A DNA stretch of 64,000 bases from Dipteris shenzhenensis (taxonomy: Eukaryota; Polypodiophyta; Polypodiopsida; Gleicheniales): assembly GCA_047967505.1 (NCBI GenBank), contig CM106540.1. One strand, written 5' to 3'. This document shows positions 22,990 through 34,310 of this stretch, piece by piece; within the stretch, counting starts at the first letter, position 1; each line of letters opens with the position of its first letter. The notes under the pieces were generated by a model. That model made no database searches, had not been told where the DNA came from, and was given only the letters and a program-made list of their open reading frames with translations. The translations under genes were made by a program, and so were the position numbers.

Positions 22990-23240
22990 AGACAATCTTG
23001 TTGAGGCATGTCCTCCAGAAGGTCTCTCGCCATGCCTACTGCCCCCTGCTTACAAAGGGCATTGATTAAAGTGCCGTAAATGTGGGGAAATCCCGTTTTT
23101 GGTCATGCTTGTAAGAGAGCATATGGCTTCCTTCAATTTCCTCACGTTTACTTGAACGTTTATCAAGCTATTGTACGTCCTGACAGTGGGATTACCAATA
23201 AGTTTGCATAGCTACGAAAGTTTCTTCCGCTTCTGCAGTC
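22990..23240 (+). pseudogene. weak zinc-knuckle-like relic
   Basis: The plus strand near 23070-23115 reads KCRKCGE and, one frame away, FGHACKRAYGF. This resembles a broken CCHC knuckle such as those in plant LINE ORF1 or Gag proteins. Spacing is imperfect and frames do not agree, so this is only a hint of a decayed retroelement. Confidence 0.25.
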
Positions 23241-23351
23241 ATTCCGGAATAGTTTGCATGGAGTCAACCAAACAACGGGAGCTTTGCCTCCTCAGATTAG
23301 CCGCCTAAGCAAAGAGACGATGAAGAAGAAGAAGACGGTAGAAAAAACACT

Positions 23352-23405
23352 TGTTACTCACTCTCGTTCTCGTTCTCATTCTCGTTCTCACTCTCGTTCT
23401 CTCGT
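23352..23405. repeat. simple repeat of TCTCGT/TCTCAT hexamers
   Basis: CTCGTTCTCGTTCTCATTCT is part of a run of about 50 bases of degenerate CTCGTT hexamers. It would encode Ser-Arg/Ser-His repeats, but no gene context supports translation. Confidence 0.8.
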
Positions 23406-23573
23406 TCAGCCGATTCTTTCAAGTCCTTCAATTGAAATGAGAGAAAAGGTCTTGATTTGTCTGAAATGTAGATTGAAAGTTAAAAGTGATAGTTTGAAAC
23501 TACTAAATAATTCAAATTTTGAAATATAGCTCTTCTCGCCATTGTTCCCTTTTGAATTTTGGATACATAGAGT

Positions 23574-24133
23574 GGCACTTATGCCATTCTCTCCAAATTT
23601 AAATTCAAATTCAAATTCATATTGATATTTTTAATTTTAATTTGTATTTCAAATTGAAATTATTCTGTTTGAAATTGTATTTCAAAACCGAAATTCTAGT
23701 TTTCAAATTTTGATTTCAAGTTAAACTTCAATCTCAAATTTGATTTTCATGATTGAATGGCAAATTTAGAGATTGAAATTCTAATTTTAAATGGAGAATG
23801 GCACCAGTGCCATTCTCTAAGACCTCATAAGAAGTCCTTGAGAGTGGCACTAGTGCCAATATGCCATTCTCTACAAATTTAAATTCAAATTCAAATTCAT
23901 ATTGATATTTTTAATTTCAATTTGTATTTCAAATTGAAATTATTCTGTTTGAAATTGTATTTCAAAACCGAAATTCTAGTATTCAAATTTTGATTTCAAG
24001 TTAAGCTTCAATCTTAAATTTGATTTTCATGATTGAATGGCAAATTCAGAGATTGAAATTCTAATTTGAAATGGAGAATGGCACTAGTGCCATTCTCCAA
24101 GACCTCATAAGAAGTCCTTGAGAGTGGCACTAG
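23574..24133. repeat. 280-bp AT-rich tandem repeat with palindromes
   Basis: Two copies with a period of about 280 bp (CAAATTTAAATTCAAATTCA at about 23594 and 23874) consist mainly of AAATT/TTTGA-type sequence. Each ends in a palindrome of the GAGAATGGCAC family followed by AAGACCTCATAAGAAGTCC. Copy 1 has a CCAG centre, copy 2 a CTAG centre. Confidence 0.9.
24072..24099. repeat. perfect 28-bp palindrome (longest seen)
   Basis: TGGAGAATGGCACT is followed directly by its exact reverse complement. It is the longest perfect member of the family that I found. Confidence 0.95.
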
Positions 24134-24192
24134 TGGACAATGGCACTGATGCCAATGGCAACTACATAATGACACTGAGATCATCAAACTCA

Positions 24193-27100
24193 CATGTGCA
24201 TTCTTCTATGTAGTGATCACTGTCTCTGCTGTGTAGAGATCATATGGAATTGTGTGAATCTCTATGGAGAATGCCACAAATGGAGAATGGCAGTGGTGCC
24301 AATCTCATACCATGACCTGAAAACATGCACAAGGAATCCTAAACTCACATGTGCATTGGCACTATCACTAGCGGAGAATGGCAGTGATGCCAATCTCATG
24401 CTGGCAACTATATAATGACAATGAGATCATCAAACTCACATGTGCATTGAAACTTTTGCCATTATCCTACTACAGCCAATAAATATAGTGGAACATCAAT
24501 CTACAGGTTTAATTTGTCTAGATTACCACTACTAGAGAATGACAGTGATGCCAATCTCATGCTGGAAAATACATAATGACACTGAGACCATCAAACTCAC
24601 ATGTGCATTCTTCTATGTAGTGATCACTGTCTCCGCTGTGTAGATATCATATGGAATTGTGTCAATCTCTGTGGAGAATGCCACCAGTTGAGAATGGCAG
24701 TGGTGCCAATCTCATATCAAGACCTTAAAAATGGCACAAGGAATCCTAACCTCACATGTGCATTGGCACTTTTGCCATTATACTACTACAGCCAATAAAA
24801 TTTGTGGAATGTCAATCTATAGGTTCAGTTTGTCTAGATTACCACTAGCGGAGAATGGCAGTGATGCCAATCTCATGCTGGCAACTATATAATGACAATG
24901 AGATCATCAAACTCACATGTGCATTGAAATTTTTGCCATTATCCTACTACAGCCAATAAATATAGTGGAATGTCAATCGATAGGTTTAGTTTGTCTAGAT
25001 TACCACTATTGGAGAATGACAGTGATGCCAATCTCATGCTAGCAAATACATAATGACACTGAGACCATCAAACTCACATGTGCATTCTTCTATGTAGTGA
25101 TCACTGTCTCCGCTGTGTAGATATCATATGGAATTGTGTCAATCTCTGTGGAGAATGCCACCAGTTGAGAATGGCAGTGGTGCCACTCTCATATCAAGAC
25201 CTTAAAAATGGCACAAGGAATCCTAAACTCACATGTGCATTGGCACTTTTGCCATTATACTACTACAGCCAATAAAATTTGTGGAATGTCAATCTACAAG
25301 TTACGTTTATCTAGCCTGCCACCAGTGGAGAATTGAAGTGATGCCAATCTCATGCAGGCAACTACATAATGACACTGAGATCCTCAAACTCACATGTGGA
25401 TTGGAATCGGGCACCATTATCCTATGATCCTTGGAATACCCCTCCTAGAATATTAGGGTAAACATTTGTACATGCGGAGAATGGCAGTGGTGCCAATCTC
25501 TTATTAGGCCCTAGAAAATGGCACTATGAAGCCTAAACTTAGAATAGTAGGGTAAACTTAGAAAATGGCACTCTGGTAAACTTAGAATGGAATCGGACAC
25601 CACTCTCCTATGATCACTGGAATACCCCTCCTAGGATAGTAGGGTAAACATTTGTACAAGTGGAGAATGGCAGTGGTGCCAATCTCTTATTAGGCCATAA
25701 GAAATGGCATTGGGAAAGCCTAAACTCACATGTGCAATCTTCTATGTAGTGGGGAATGTCAGTAGGATAATGGCAAAAGTGCCAATGCACATGTGAGTTT
25801 AGGATTCCTTGTGCATGTTTTCAGGTCGTGGTAATGTGCATTCTTCTATGTAGTGATCACTGTCTCTGCTATGTAGAGATCATATGGAATTGTGTCAATC
25901 TCTGTGGAGAATGCCACCAGTGGAGAATGGCAGTGGTGCCAATCTCATACCATGACCTGAAAACATGCATAAGGAATCCTAAACTCACATGTGCATTGGC
26001 ACTTTTGCGATTATCCTACTGCAACCAATAAAATTAGTGGAATGTCAATCTATAGGTTCAGTTTGTCTAGATTACCACTAGCGGAGAATGGCAGTGATGC
26101 CAATTTCATGCTGGCAACTACATAATGACACTGAGATCATCAAACTCACATGTGGAATGGAATAGGACACCACTCTACTATGATCACTGGAATACCCCTC
26201 CTAGAATAGTAGGGTAAACATCTGTACAAGTGGAGATTGGCAGTGGTCCCAATCTCTTATTAGGCCCTAATAAATGGCATTGAGAAGCCTAAACTCACAT
26301 GTGCATTCTTTTATGTAGTGATCACTGTCTCCGCTCTGTAGAGATCATATGGATTTGTGTCAAACTCTGTGGAGAATGCCATCAGTGAAGAATGGCAGTG
26401 GTGCCAATCTCATACCATGACCTGAAAAGATGCACAAGGAATCCTAAACTCACATGTGTGGCACTACCACTAGTGGAGAATGGCAGTGATGCCAATCTCA
26501 TGCTGGCAACCATATAATGACAATGAGATCATCAAACTCACATGTGCATTGAAACTTTTGCCATTATCCTACTACAGCCAATAAATATAGTGGAATGTCA
26601 ATCTACAGGTTTAGTTTGTCTAGATTACCACTACTAGAGAATGACAGTGATGCCAATCTCATGCTGGCAAATACATAATGAGACTGAGGCCATCAAACTC
26701 ACATGTGCATTCTTCTATGTAGTGATCACTATCTCTGCTGTGTAGATATCATATGGAATTGTGTCAATCTCTGTGGAGAATGCCACCAGTTGAGAATGGC
26801 AATGGTGCCAATCTCATATCAAGACCTTAAAAATGGCACAAGGAATCCTAACCTCACATGTGCATTGGCACTTTTGCCATTATACTACTACAGCCAATAA
26901 AATTTGTGGAATGTCAATCTATAGGTTCAGTTTGTCTAGATTACCACTAGCGGAGAATGGCAGTGATGCCAATCTCATGCTGGCAACTATATAATGACAA
27001 TGAGATCATCAAACTCACATGTGCATTGAAAATTTTGCCATTATTCTACTACAACCAATAAATATAGTGGAATGTCAATCTACAGGTTTAGTTTGTCTAG

Positions 27101-28320
27101 ATTACCACTACTGGAGAATGACAGTGATGCCAATCTCATGCTGGCAAATACATAATGACACTGAGACCATCAAACTCACATGTGCATTCTTCTATGTAGT
27201 GATCACTGTCTCTGCTGTGTAGATATCATATGGAATTGTGTCGATCTCTTTGGAGAATGCCACCAGTTGATAATGGCAGTGGTGCCAATCTCATATCAAG
27301 ACCTTAAAAATGGCACAATCCTAAACTCACATGTGCATTGGCACTTTTGCCATTATACTACTACAGCCAATAAAATTTATGGAATGTCAATCTACAAGTT
27401 TAGTTTATCTAGCCTGCCACCAGTGGATAATTGAAGTGATGCCAATCTCATGCAGGCAACTACATAATGACACTGAGATCCTCAAACTCACATGTGGATT
27501 GGAATCGGGCTCCATTCTCCTATGATCCTTGGAATATCCCTCCTAGAATATTAGGGTAAACATTAGCACATGCAGAGAATGGCAGTGGTGCCAATCTCTT
27601 ATTAGGCCCTAGAAAATGGCACTGTGAAGCCTAAACTTAGAATAGTAGGGTAAACTTAGAAAATGGCACTCTGGTAAACTTAGAATGGAATTGGACAAAT
27701 GGAATCGGACACCACTGTCCTATGATCACTAGAATACCCTCCTAGGATAGTAGGGTAAACATTTGTACAAGTGGAGAATGGCAGTGGTGCCAATCTCTTA
27801 TTAGGCCATAAGAAATGGCATCGGGAAAGCCTAAACTCACATGTGCAATCTTCTATGTAGTGATGACCTGAAAACATGCACAAGGAATCCTAAACTCACA
27901 TGTGCATTGGCACTTTTGCCATTATCCTACTGACATTCCCCGCTAGTGGTAATGTGCATTCTTCTATGTAGTGATCACTGTCTCCACTGTGTAGAGATCA
28001 TATGGAATTGTGTTAATCTCTGTGGAGAATGGCAGTGTTGCCAATCTCATACCATGACCTGAAAACATGCACGAGGAATCCTAAACTCACATGTGCATTG
28101 GCACTTTTGCGATTATCCTACTACAGCCAATTAAATTAGTGGAATGTCAATCTATAGGTTTAGTTTGTCTAGATTACCACTAGCGGAGAATGGCAGTGAT
28201 GCCAATCTCATGCTGGCAACTACATAATGACACTGAGATCATCAAACTCACATGTGGAATGGAATAGGACACCACTCTACTATGATCATTGGAATACCCC
28301 ACCTAGAATAGTAGGGTAAA
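24193..28320. repeat. 2.1-kb tandem segmental duplication within the satellite
   Basis: Landmarks pair at a constant offset: 24193/26303, 24599/26701, 25077/27180 and 25838/27955, that is about 2.10-2.12 kb. Unusual local details, such as the GGTAAACTTAGAATGGAAT segment near 25575 and 27675, are also shared. The 2.1-kb block therefore duplicated as a whole after the smaller units formed. Confidence 0.85.
25751..25827. repeat. 77-bp segment inverted relative to its tandem paralogue
   Basis: This block (GGGGAATGTCAGTAGGATAA ... GTTTTCAGGTC) is the exact reverse complement of 27865-27941 (GACCTGAAAACATGCACAAG ... GACATTCCCC), 77 of 77 bases. The flanks on both sides are in direct orientation. 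At the inversion edges the copy here lacks GAT and GCTA relative to the paralogue. Confidence 0.95.
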
Positions 28321-28952
28321 CATCTATACAAGTGGAGAATGGCAGTGGTGCCAATCTCTTATTAGGCCCTAATAAATGGCATTGAGAAGCCTAAACTCAC
28401 ATGTGCAGAGATCATATGGATTTGTGTCAATCTCTGTGGAGAATGCCACCAGTGGAGAATGGCAGTGGTGCCAATCTCATACCATGACCTAAAAACATTG
28501 ACAAGGAATCCTAAAGTCACGTGTGCATTCTTCTATGTAGTGATCACTGTCTCTACTGTGTAGAGATCATATGGAATTGTGTCAATCTCTTATTAGGCCC
28601 TGGAAGCCTAAACTCACATGTGCAGAGATCATATGGATTTGTGTCAATCTCTGTGGAGGAGAATGGCAGTGATGCCAATCTCATACCATGACCTGAAAAC
28701 ATGCATAAGGAATCCTAAACTCAAATGTGCATTCTTCTATGTAGTGATCACTGTCTCCGCTGTGTAGAGATTATATGGAATTGTGTCAATTTCTGTGTAG
28801 AATGCCACCAGTGGAGAATGGTAGTGGTGCCATGTGATGAATCGAACTTCTGCCATTCTCCTTAACATCATGGAGGATGGCACCAGTGGCATTATCCTCA
28901 AACTCTTACGGAGGATGGCACTTGTGCCATTGTGAACAAACACACAATCCAT

Positions 28953-29228
28953 GTGTTCAATGGCATTTGTGACACTCTTCTAACATCATATTATGTTGGA
29001 GAATGGCACGAATACCATTCTTTATTATAACCATCTTAACTTTGATATTGTGTATATTTACTTACTGTGTTGGTGTAGTTTTTCATAATGCATATATAAG
29101 TTGCTTCGCCTTGGTTATTTTGTTAATAGAACTTGCATTGTGGTTGTAATATTTCCTACTATAGTTATGATTTTCTATTATACATTTCATTGTGTCCTTG
29201 GTTCTTTTGTTAATAGAACATTGCAAGA
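28953..29228. other. spacer before the ParB-like gene; probable promoter/5' leader
   Basis: The palindrome family thins out here, with a last member near 29001-29022 (GGAGAATGGCACGAATACCATTC). A repeat CCTTGGTT-(A/C)-TTTTGTTAATAGAAC occurs near 29109 and 29195. No gene is seen. Confidence 0.4.
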
Positions 29229-30523
29229 ATGGCTAGCAAGGGAAAGAGAAAGGTTCGAGAGGTGTCAGTTTATGATGGATTTAGTTTTGGAAGAGGATGG
29301 TTTTTGGATATATACAATAACGAGCTCCAAAAACTCCATAAAGTGCATTGTTTTGTGAACATCCAAGGAACAACTTTTGAAGATGTTGGACAAGTTAAAG
29401 AGATGGAGGATACCGAGAAAGACAACGTTCCTTGTCTCAAAATTCATACATTGGGAGGCAATGTGTATCAATTGGATCCTGCTTGTTTTGATCATGCGAG
29501 GATGAATGCTACTGGGGAGGACACAATGATATCTAGGGGTTGGATTAATGAGCCAAAAAATTATACCAATCAACAGATATTATAAAGCTTTGATTTGGTA
29601 ACAAAAGGGATAAAGCAAGATATAAAAAAGAGTAGAAAAGTTTCGAAAAGAACCAAGAAAAGTGATGTTGAGGGATCTGAGAAGGAAATAAGGTCTGATG
29701 GAAAAACAAGCATTGGGGATAAACTGGAGGCTAAAGAAAAAGAGACAACTTTGGGAGGAAAACAGGGAGGTACAGGAATAGTCACTGATGGAATTGGAAG
29801 TGGAGGTGATGCAACGGGGAGTGGTGAGACACATATAACAGGACATGGTGAGAAATCATCTGAAGCAACTATCATCCTATATAAGAAAATCCAGCCAGAT
29901 GTTGACTTTAAGGCACTACAAAAGAAATTGGAAAGGAAGGACACAAGTATGACAGGCTTGATGGAGTACGTAGAGTACTTCCCATTTGGTTTGGAGTTTG
30001 AGGTGTTGATCCCAGTGATGAATTGCTTTAGAGCACCAAGCCAATATGTGTACAGGACATTGACCCTCAGCTTTGTCAATGACTTGGTGAAGAGTTTTGC
30101 AATGAATGCACGACCTCCTGCAACATGTGCATATCTTATGCCTTACCACATAGGCACAAATACTCCGATGTGCAAGGAAGAGATAAAGGTGGAAAAGTTA
30201 AAGGAGTATAATTATTGGATTCTTGCAGGGTAGCATTCGATTTATGCTGCAAGGATATTTATAACTAAAGCACATGGAGAAGCCTTCAATCAATGAAAAG
30301 GTTTCTATACATGGAGGAAGGCGAGAATTGTTGTCAATGCACCAGTTGAAGCAAGTTGTAAGATATCATCAATGGCCAACATGGAGGCACAGACCGTTTT
30401 GAAAAATCAACCATATATTGATATCTTACAACACCTAAGGGCACAGTGGATTGCATTCGGACGACCAAAGAAACCAGCCCAAGGCCTTGTCAAAGGGCAT
30501 AAAGATCGACAAAGTTGGGATGT
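29229..30523 (+). pseudogene. ParB-like domain protein, 5' part of the cargo gene cluster
   Basis: The frame starts with an ATG in AAGAATGG at 29229 and stays in one phase to about 30523, broken only by three stops (29583, 30231 and about 30295). The N-terminal part (FGRGWFLDIYNNEL, FEDVGQVKEM) is not recognised. A Lys/Gly-rich linker follows, then a region from about 29990 resembling a ParB/sulfiredoxin-like fold: VYRTLTLSFVNDLVKSFA, then LKEYNYWILAG and, directly after a stop codon, HSIYAARIF. This matches the ParB pattern of a strand, a Gly-x-His-Arg/Ser turn and an Ala-Ala helix. Downstream is SSMANMEAQTVLKNQPYIDI. A splice donor-like GATGTGAGT ends the block near 30523. The stop inside the conserved turn means this copy probably cannot make the protein. 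The domain call is by eye and needs profile comparison. Confidence 0.5.
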
Positions 30524-30614
30524 GAGTAATAAACTTTGTTTTGTATGCATTTTTTATTTCAAGAATGTTTATGGCTTTGTAAAAGAAATGATAGTAGTGT
30601 CAATTCCCTGATGT

Positions 30615-30638
30615 GAGAATGGCACTAGTGCCATTCTT
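30615..30638. repeat. palindrome inside the probable intron of the ParB-like gene
   Basis: GAGAATGGCACT is followed by AGTGCCATTCTT; only the outermost positions mismatch. A weaker relative lies at about 30673-30697 (GGGAGAATCACACTAGTGTC). Both fall between a donor-like site at about 30523 and an acceptor-like TTGTAG near 30767. Confidence 0.85.
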
Positions 30639-30767
30639 CTAGTTACCAAGTCATGCTTTTGACATGGTAATGGGAGAATCACACTAGTGTCATTATTATC
30701 TCTATTACATGATTTGGATTAGAAGAATGTCTAAGATGATTTTGATTTTTTTATATAGAATTTTGTA

Positions 30768-32168
30768 GGAGTTGCAAGCGTATCGATGGGCACAAACTTT
30801 GCTACCAAGGACACACACATGGTCACATACGATGATGACATCTACGAACAATGGACAGGGTTTTGACATTGGTGAAGCAGGGTGATCTTGAGGGTCGAAA
30901 TCCCACAATAACATATATGAGGTGTCTGCTAGGATTGGAAGACGAAGATGTACGTGCACTTCAAGCAGAGATTGAGTCTAAAGAAATAGTCTTGGTCAAG
31001 TCAAGCAAAGACAAGGACTCCATTGAAATGTCTCAACGGGCAATGGAGATTAAGCATGATAGAGCCCTGAAAGAAGCGCTCATCAAGGAGTTCAACTCAC
31101 GTCACCCTTCGCCCCAACATCAAACATGGGATGCCCTTGCAACTTAATTCAAAATTGATTCAATTGTTTATCAGAGCTTCAAGGGTTCATGTGAGTCATG
31201 GGTCAAAGAGAAGCTGCAAGTTGGCAAGTCCACACCTGATTTCCCAAAAGCCGCATCAATCTATGTTGATTGGGTGATTAGTTCAATAGAGGGTACAAGT
31301 CTACATCGCAGTCTTGTTTTCCTTGGACAATTATTCAGTGAACATGGAGATGGAGGGGGAGAGATTTCTAACACGTCACTCCAAGGGACAACTTCCAATC
31401 AGCTTGTGTGTGCTTGACACCTCAGAGGGATTTGCCAAAGGCATGTGTTGGGATAAGGATGCCTTCAAGAAGTTGCTCTGTGGCTTGATGGAGACCGTTG
31501 CCACTCCGTCACAGTATGTATTGCTATCATTTATGACAATGATAGAGATGGTAAATCTCAAGGAAGCAATGATAGAGGCTCGATTTTGGCATAGAAGGTT
31601 TGTGGGTGTTATCCATGAATTGGATAGTGCACAAAAGGGTTTGTCTGAGACCTTCTGTTTTTTGTCATTTGTCAGCTCACATGATGGGTTTGATGGATTT
31701 GAGCACATGTTAGAAAACACAAGGCCATACACAATAATTGAGGACAATATTCTTTATTCTGATGAGGGCGATGAGTATGAAAAAGAGGCGGTTGTGAAGC
31801 ATGGCATCATTGAGGAGTGCATCAGGTGCTATTGTAGTAGGGAACATGAAGTTGTTGTTGACGTCTTTACTAATGGATGTGTGGCATTACAAGCATTATC
31901 AAGCAAAAGAAAAGTGATCTCACTGGTGAAGACATCCCAACAGGCGACAGAGGTCGAGGCTATGTGTGTGGCACATGCATCAAATAATCCCCATATTAAG
32001 ATTTGGTCTAGCATTGAGAGGCCTCTTGAGACACATAGAGCTGATTCACCTATCGATGAAGGAATTAAAGAGGGTGAGCATCACATTGAAGACTTGCGAC
32101 CTTTAACTGAAGCAGATATTGAAGCTATCCCAAAGATTACATTGGAAGATTTGGAGCAAGGTCTTTAG
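30768..32168 (+). pseudogene. degenerate beta-class DNA-methylase-like domain
   Basis: After an acceptor-like TTTTGTAG a helical, charged region follows (30851-31140, then 31150-31310 past a stop). The frame then changes near 31314 and stays open to 32168. In that frame LPISLCVLDTSEGFAKGMCW followed by WDKDAFKKLL resembles motif IV of N4/N6 amino-methyltransferases (DPPY-like, then tryptophan and helix). After a central region, VVDVFTNGCVALQALSSKRK resembles motif I (DPFxGxGT, then helix and R). Motif IV before motif I is the beta-class order. Both motifs are altered (DTSE for DPPY, FTNG for FxGxG), so activity is doubtful. ParB-like plus amino-methyltransferase is a combination known from phage and bacterial proteins. 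A donor-like CAAG/GTC near 32159 would allow splicing onward. Confidence 0.45.
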
Positions 32169-32964
32169 CTACTCATTAATGCCTTGTGATTCAGTTTCAA
32201 AATAATATGACATTTATGGATTTTCTCGATTGCACATACTCTCATTATATTAAAGATATTAAACATTAGGTATGATAAAATTGTGTGACATAATGACATG
32301 GGGAATGGTACTAGTGTCATTCTCCCTATGTCGGGTTATACGTAAGAGGTACTATTAACATTTTATGTGACCTCATATGGAGAATGGCACTAGTGCCATT
32401 CTCTCTTTGTGATTATGTAGAAATGGTAATATTGTTATGTTCCTTTCTTGAATCTATGTTAGTTGAAAGCATTACAGAGATTAAAAATTGTATAGTATTA
32501 ACTATGCTACCAAAGTTTTGATTTGGGTGCTTTCTACAAATCTATTGGACCAAAGTAATACAGTATCTATGCTTTCAGATCATGCATTGTACATTTCTTT
32601 TGGGACATGGGGGGAGGCACTAGTAGTATTCTCTCCTCCCAATGAGGGTATAGAGAAAGGAACTAGTGGCATTCTCCATAACCTTATATGTAAAATGGCA
32701 CTAGCACCACCCCAAGAGAAGAATGGCACTATTGCCATTCTCTCTATGAGTTCAGAGAGAAAGGTTGCACTATTTGCATTCTCAATTGACTTTAGAGAGA
32801 TTGGCACTTTTGCCATTCCCCAAAAATACAATGGAATCAGTGAACGACGATGGATAATGTTCATACTTTATTGTTATTTATTAGTTTCATATGCTTTTGT
32901 GCTTCGACATTGTTGAATACACTCTAAAGAATCAAAATATTTCTATATTCCTCAACTTCCATAG
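32169..32964. other. probable intron or spacer rich in palindromes
   Basis: No coding resemblance is present. Members of the palindrome family occur at 32301-32326, 32380-32403, about 32610-32635, 32655-32680 and 32723-32748. The left edge has a donor-like GTCTTT and the right edge an acceptor-like TTCCATAG at 32964, so an intron of about 800 bases is possible. Confidence 0.5.
32380..32403. repeat. perfect 24-bp palindrome between methylase-like and FCP1-like blocks
   Basis: GAGAATGGCACT is followed by its exact reverse complement. It is the same sequence as the satellite consensus 4-14 kb away. Confidence 0.95.
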
Positions 32965-34205
32965 GGACCAATGATGCATGGAAGGATGTGGAGACATCAA
33001 ACGTAGAGGACAACATACCACCTAAAATGGGGACTATCAATTACGTGATGGATACAGGAGGTATAGAAGAAAACATAACCCCAAAAATGGAGAAAATTGC
33101 AAGGAATATCATGAATCCTATACTTTTAGAAGAGAACATGGATGAACGTACTGTCTTAACATTGGGGACAAAACTAGATAATCTTATTGTTGATGCAAAC
33201 ATGTATGAAATCATAGCACCTGACAATTTGGATGAGTCAGAAGCCAGCAACTTCAAGGAGAATTTGGATCTATATCCACATACAATTTCTTTGGATATGC
33301 CACGATTAACAATCATATTAGACTTGAATGGCCTGTTATTAAGTCACTACCTATTCAGGTCTCCAATACATCTGTCTATTATGCATGGCAAAAATAGTTA
33401 TATGGTTTTTCGTCCTAGGTGCATAGAATTTCTTAAAATCTTGCTACAAAGATTTAATGTAGGTATCTGGTCAACTGCGATGAAGTATAACGTACTTGAT
33501 ATGGTAGGAAAGCTGCAAAATTATGCAAATGAGAGCCTCCCTTTCTTTGTTATATGGTCTCAGCAAGGATGCTACACTTACAGTAAGACGAGGATAAATA
33601 GGCCTGACAAGGTTGGTGTTGAGGCAATGTTCAAACCCTTAGCAAAAATCTCAAAGGCATTTGGATGTGATGCTAGAAGGACAATCCTTGTTGATGACTC
33701 CCCATACAAGGCTTGCATTAGCCCTCCATCAAATTGCATATTTTCTTCAACGTTTGATGTACAAGACAAGGATGATAATATTCTACTGAGAGAGTTGATG
33801 CCGTACTTACTACAACTCGATGAGACTAAAGATGTGCGCAGCATGATTGAGACAAATCGGTATGGACAATTACCTATGATGGAGGGGCATAAGGATTTCA
33901 ACCTTGTCCAGAAAGTAATTGATGAATGGAGGGAGGAAAATCATGCATGGTCAAGAATGGAATATAAAACAAGAAATCTTCCTCTTGCAGATCAACTAAG
34001 AGAGAGGGATATAGGTGGTAGGGCAACCCATGGTGGTGATGGCCAGGTGCCTAAACTCAATGCATCCCAAATAAGACTTTTAAGGAATGCTCCGCAACTC
34101 TCTAGCATGAATGCTATGCAAGTTTCTCAATTGGCTATAGACCTAGGGTACAAAGGTCGCTATATCAAGAAATACATTGCTAAGGGCTACATAAACCAAC
34201 TATAG
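32965..34205 (+). CDS. FCP1-homology (HAD phosphatase-like) domain protein or exon
   Basis: The block is open from an acceptor-like TTCCATAG at 32964 to the stop at 34205, about 410 codons. There is no in-frame ATG at its start; the first is about 20 codons in. It is probably a downstream exon. Residues from about 105 on form an FCP1/SCP-type HAD domain: TIILDLNGLLLSH, YMVFRPRCIEFLKILLQRF, VGIWSTAMKYNVLDMV, then SKTRINRPDK and TILVDDSPYKAC. The second aspartate of the usual DxDx(T/V) motif is Asn. LDLNGLL variants occur in a plant subfamily of these proteins, so the change may be ancestral. After the domain comes LNASQIRLLRNAPQLSSMNA, a helical tail. Family members dephosphorylate protein serine residues such as the RNA polymerase II tail; the substrate here is unknown. 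The frame is intact over its whole length, unlike the blocks upstream. Confidence 0.75.
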
Positions 34206-34310
34206 AATGCGTATTTTTCATGAAGGTACATATGTCAAAGAGTTTTTTGATTTTATCTCAATATATATAACTATTGTTGTAGCTAATTGAATTTTTATTT
34301 TGTGATGTAG

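Larger units (their letters stand above)
20936..23560. other. unassigned AT-rich spacer between repeat arrays
   Basis: No convincing gene is present. Features seen are a repeated GTGTGATTTGGCTTTA-AT-ACTCAT motif near 21670, 21740 and 21805, and the small repeats listed below. The palindrome family is absent here, so the array is split into left and right blocks. Confidence 0.4.
24120..28952. repeat. higher-order palindrome satellite, right block
   Basis: A composite unit of about 400-480 bp repeats in direct orientation. Its parts are TGCATTCTTCTATGTAGTGA, GTGTAGAGATCATATGGA, GGAGAATGGCAGTGGTGCCA, CCATGACCTGAAAACATGCA, AACTCACATGTGCATTGGCA, GTCTAGATTACCACTAGCGG and CTGGCAACTACATAATGACA. The landmark ATTCTTCTATGTAGTGATCAC occurs near 24193, 24599, 25077, 25838, 26303, 26701, 27180, 27955, 28524 and 28727. 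Many frames of about 65 codons are produced by the repeat and are not genes. Confidence 0.92.

Noticed and set aside
24193-28952. Repeated frames of about 65 codons beginning MCILLCSDH
   Set aside because: They recur because the satellite recurs, have no ATG context or domain, and vary in frame. They are artefacts of the repeat.
18068-28952. CRISPR array
   Set aside because: Repeats and intervening sequence are both repeated, there are no unique spacers, and the context is plant nuclear DNA.
29265-30149. Minus-strand frames opposite the ParB-like gene
   Set aside because: They are complementary shadows of the plus-strand frame, which has the ATG and the domain-like patterns.
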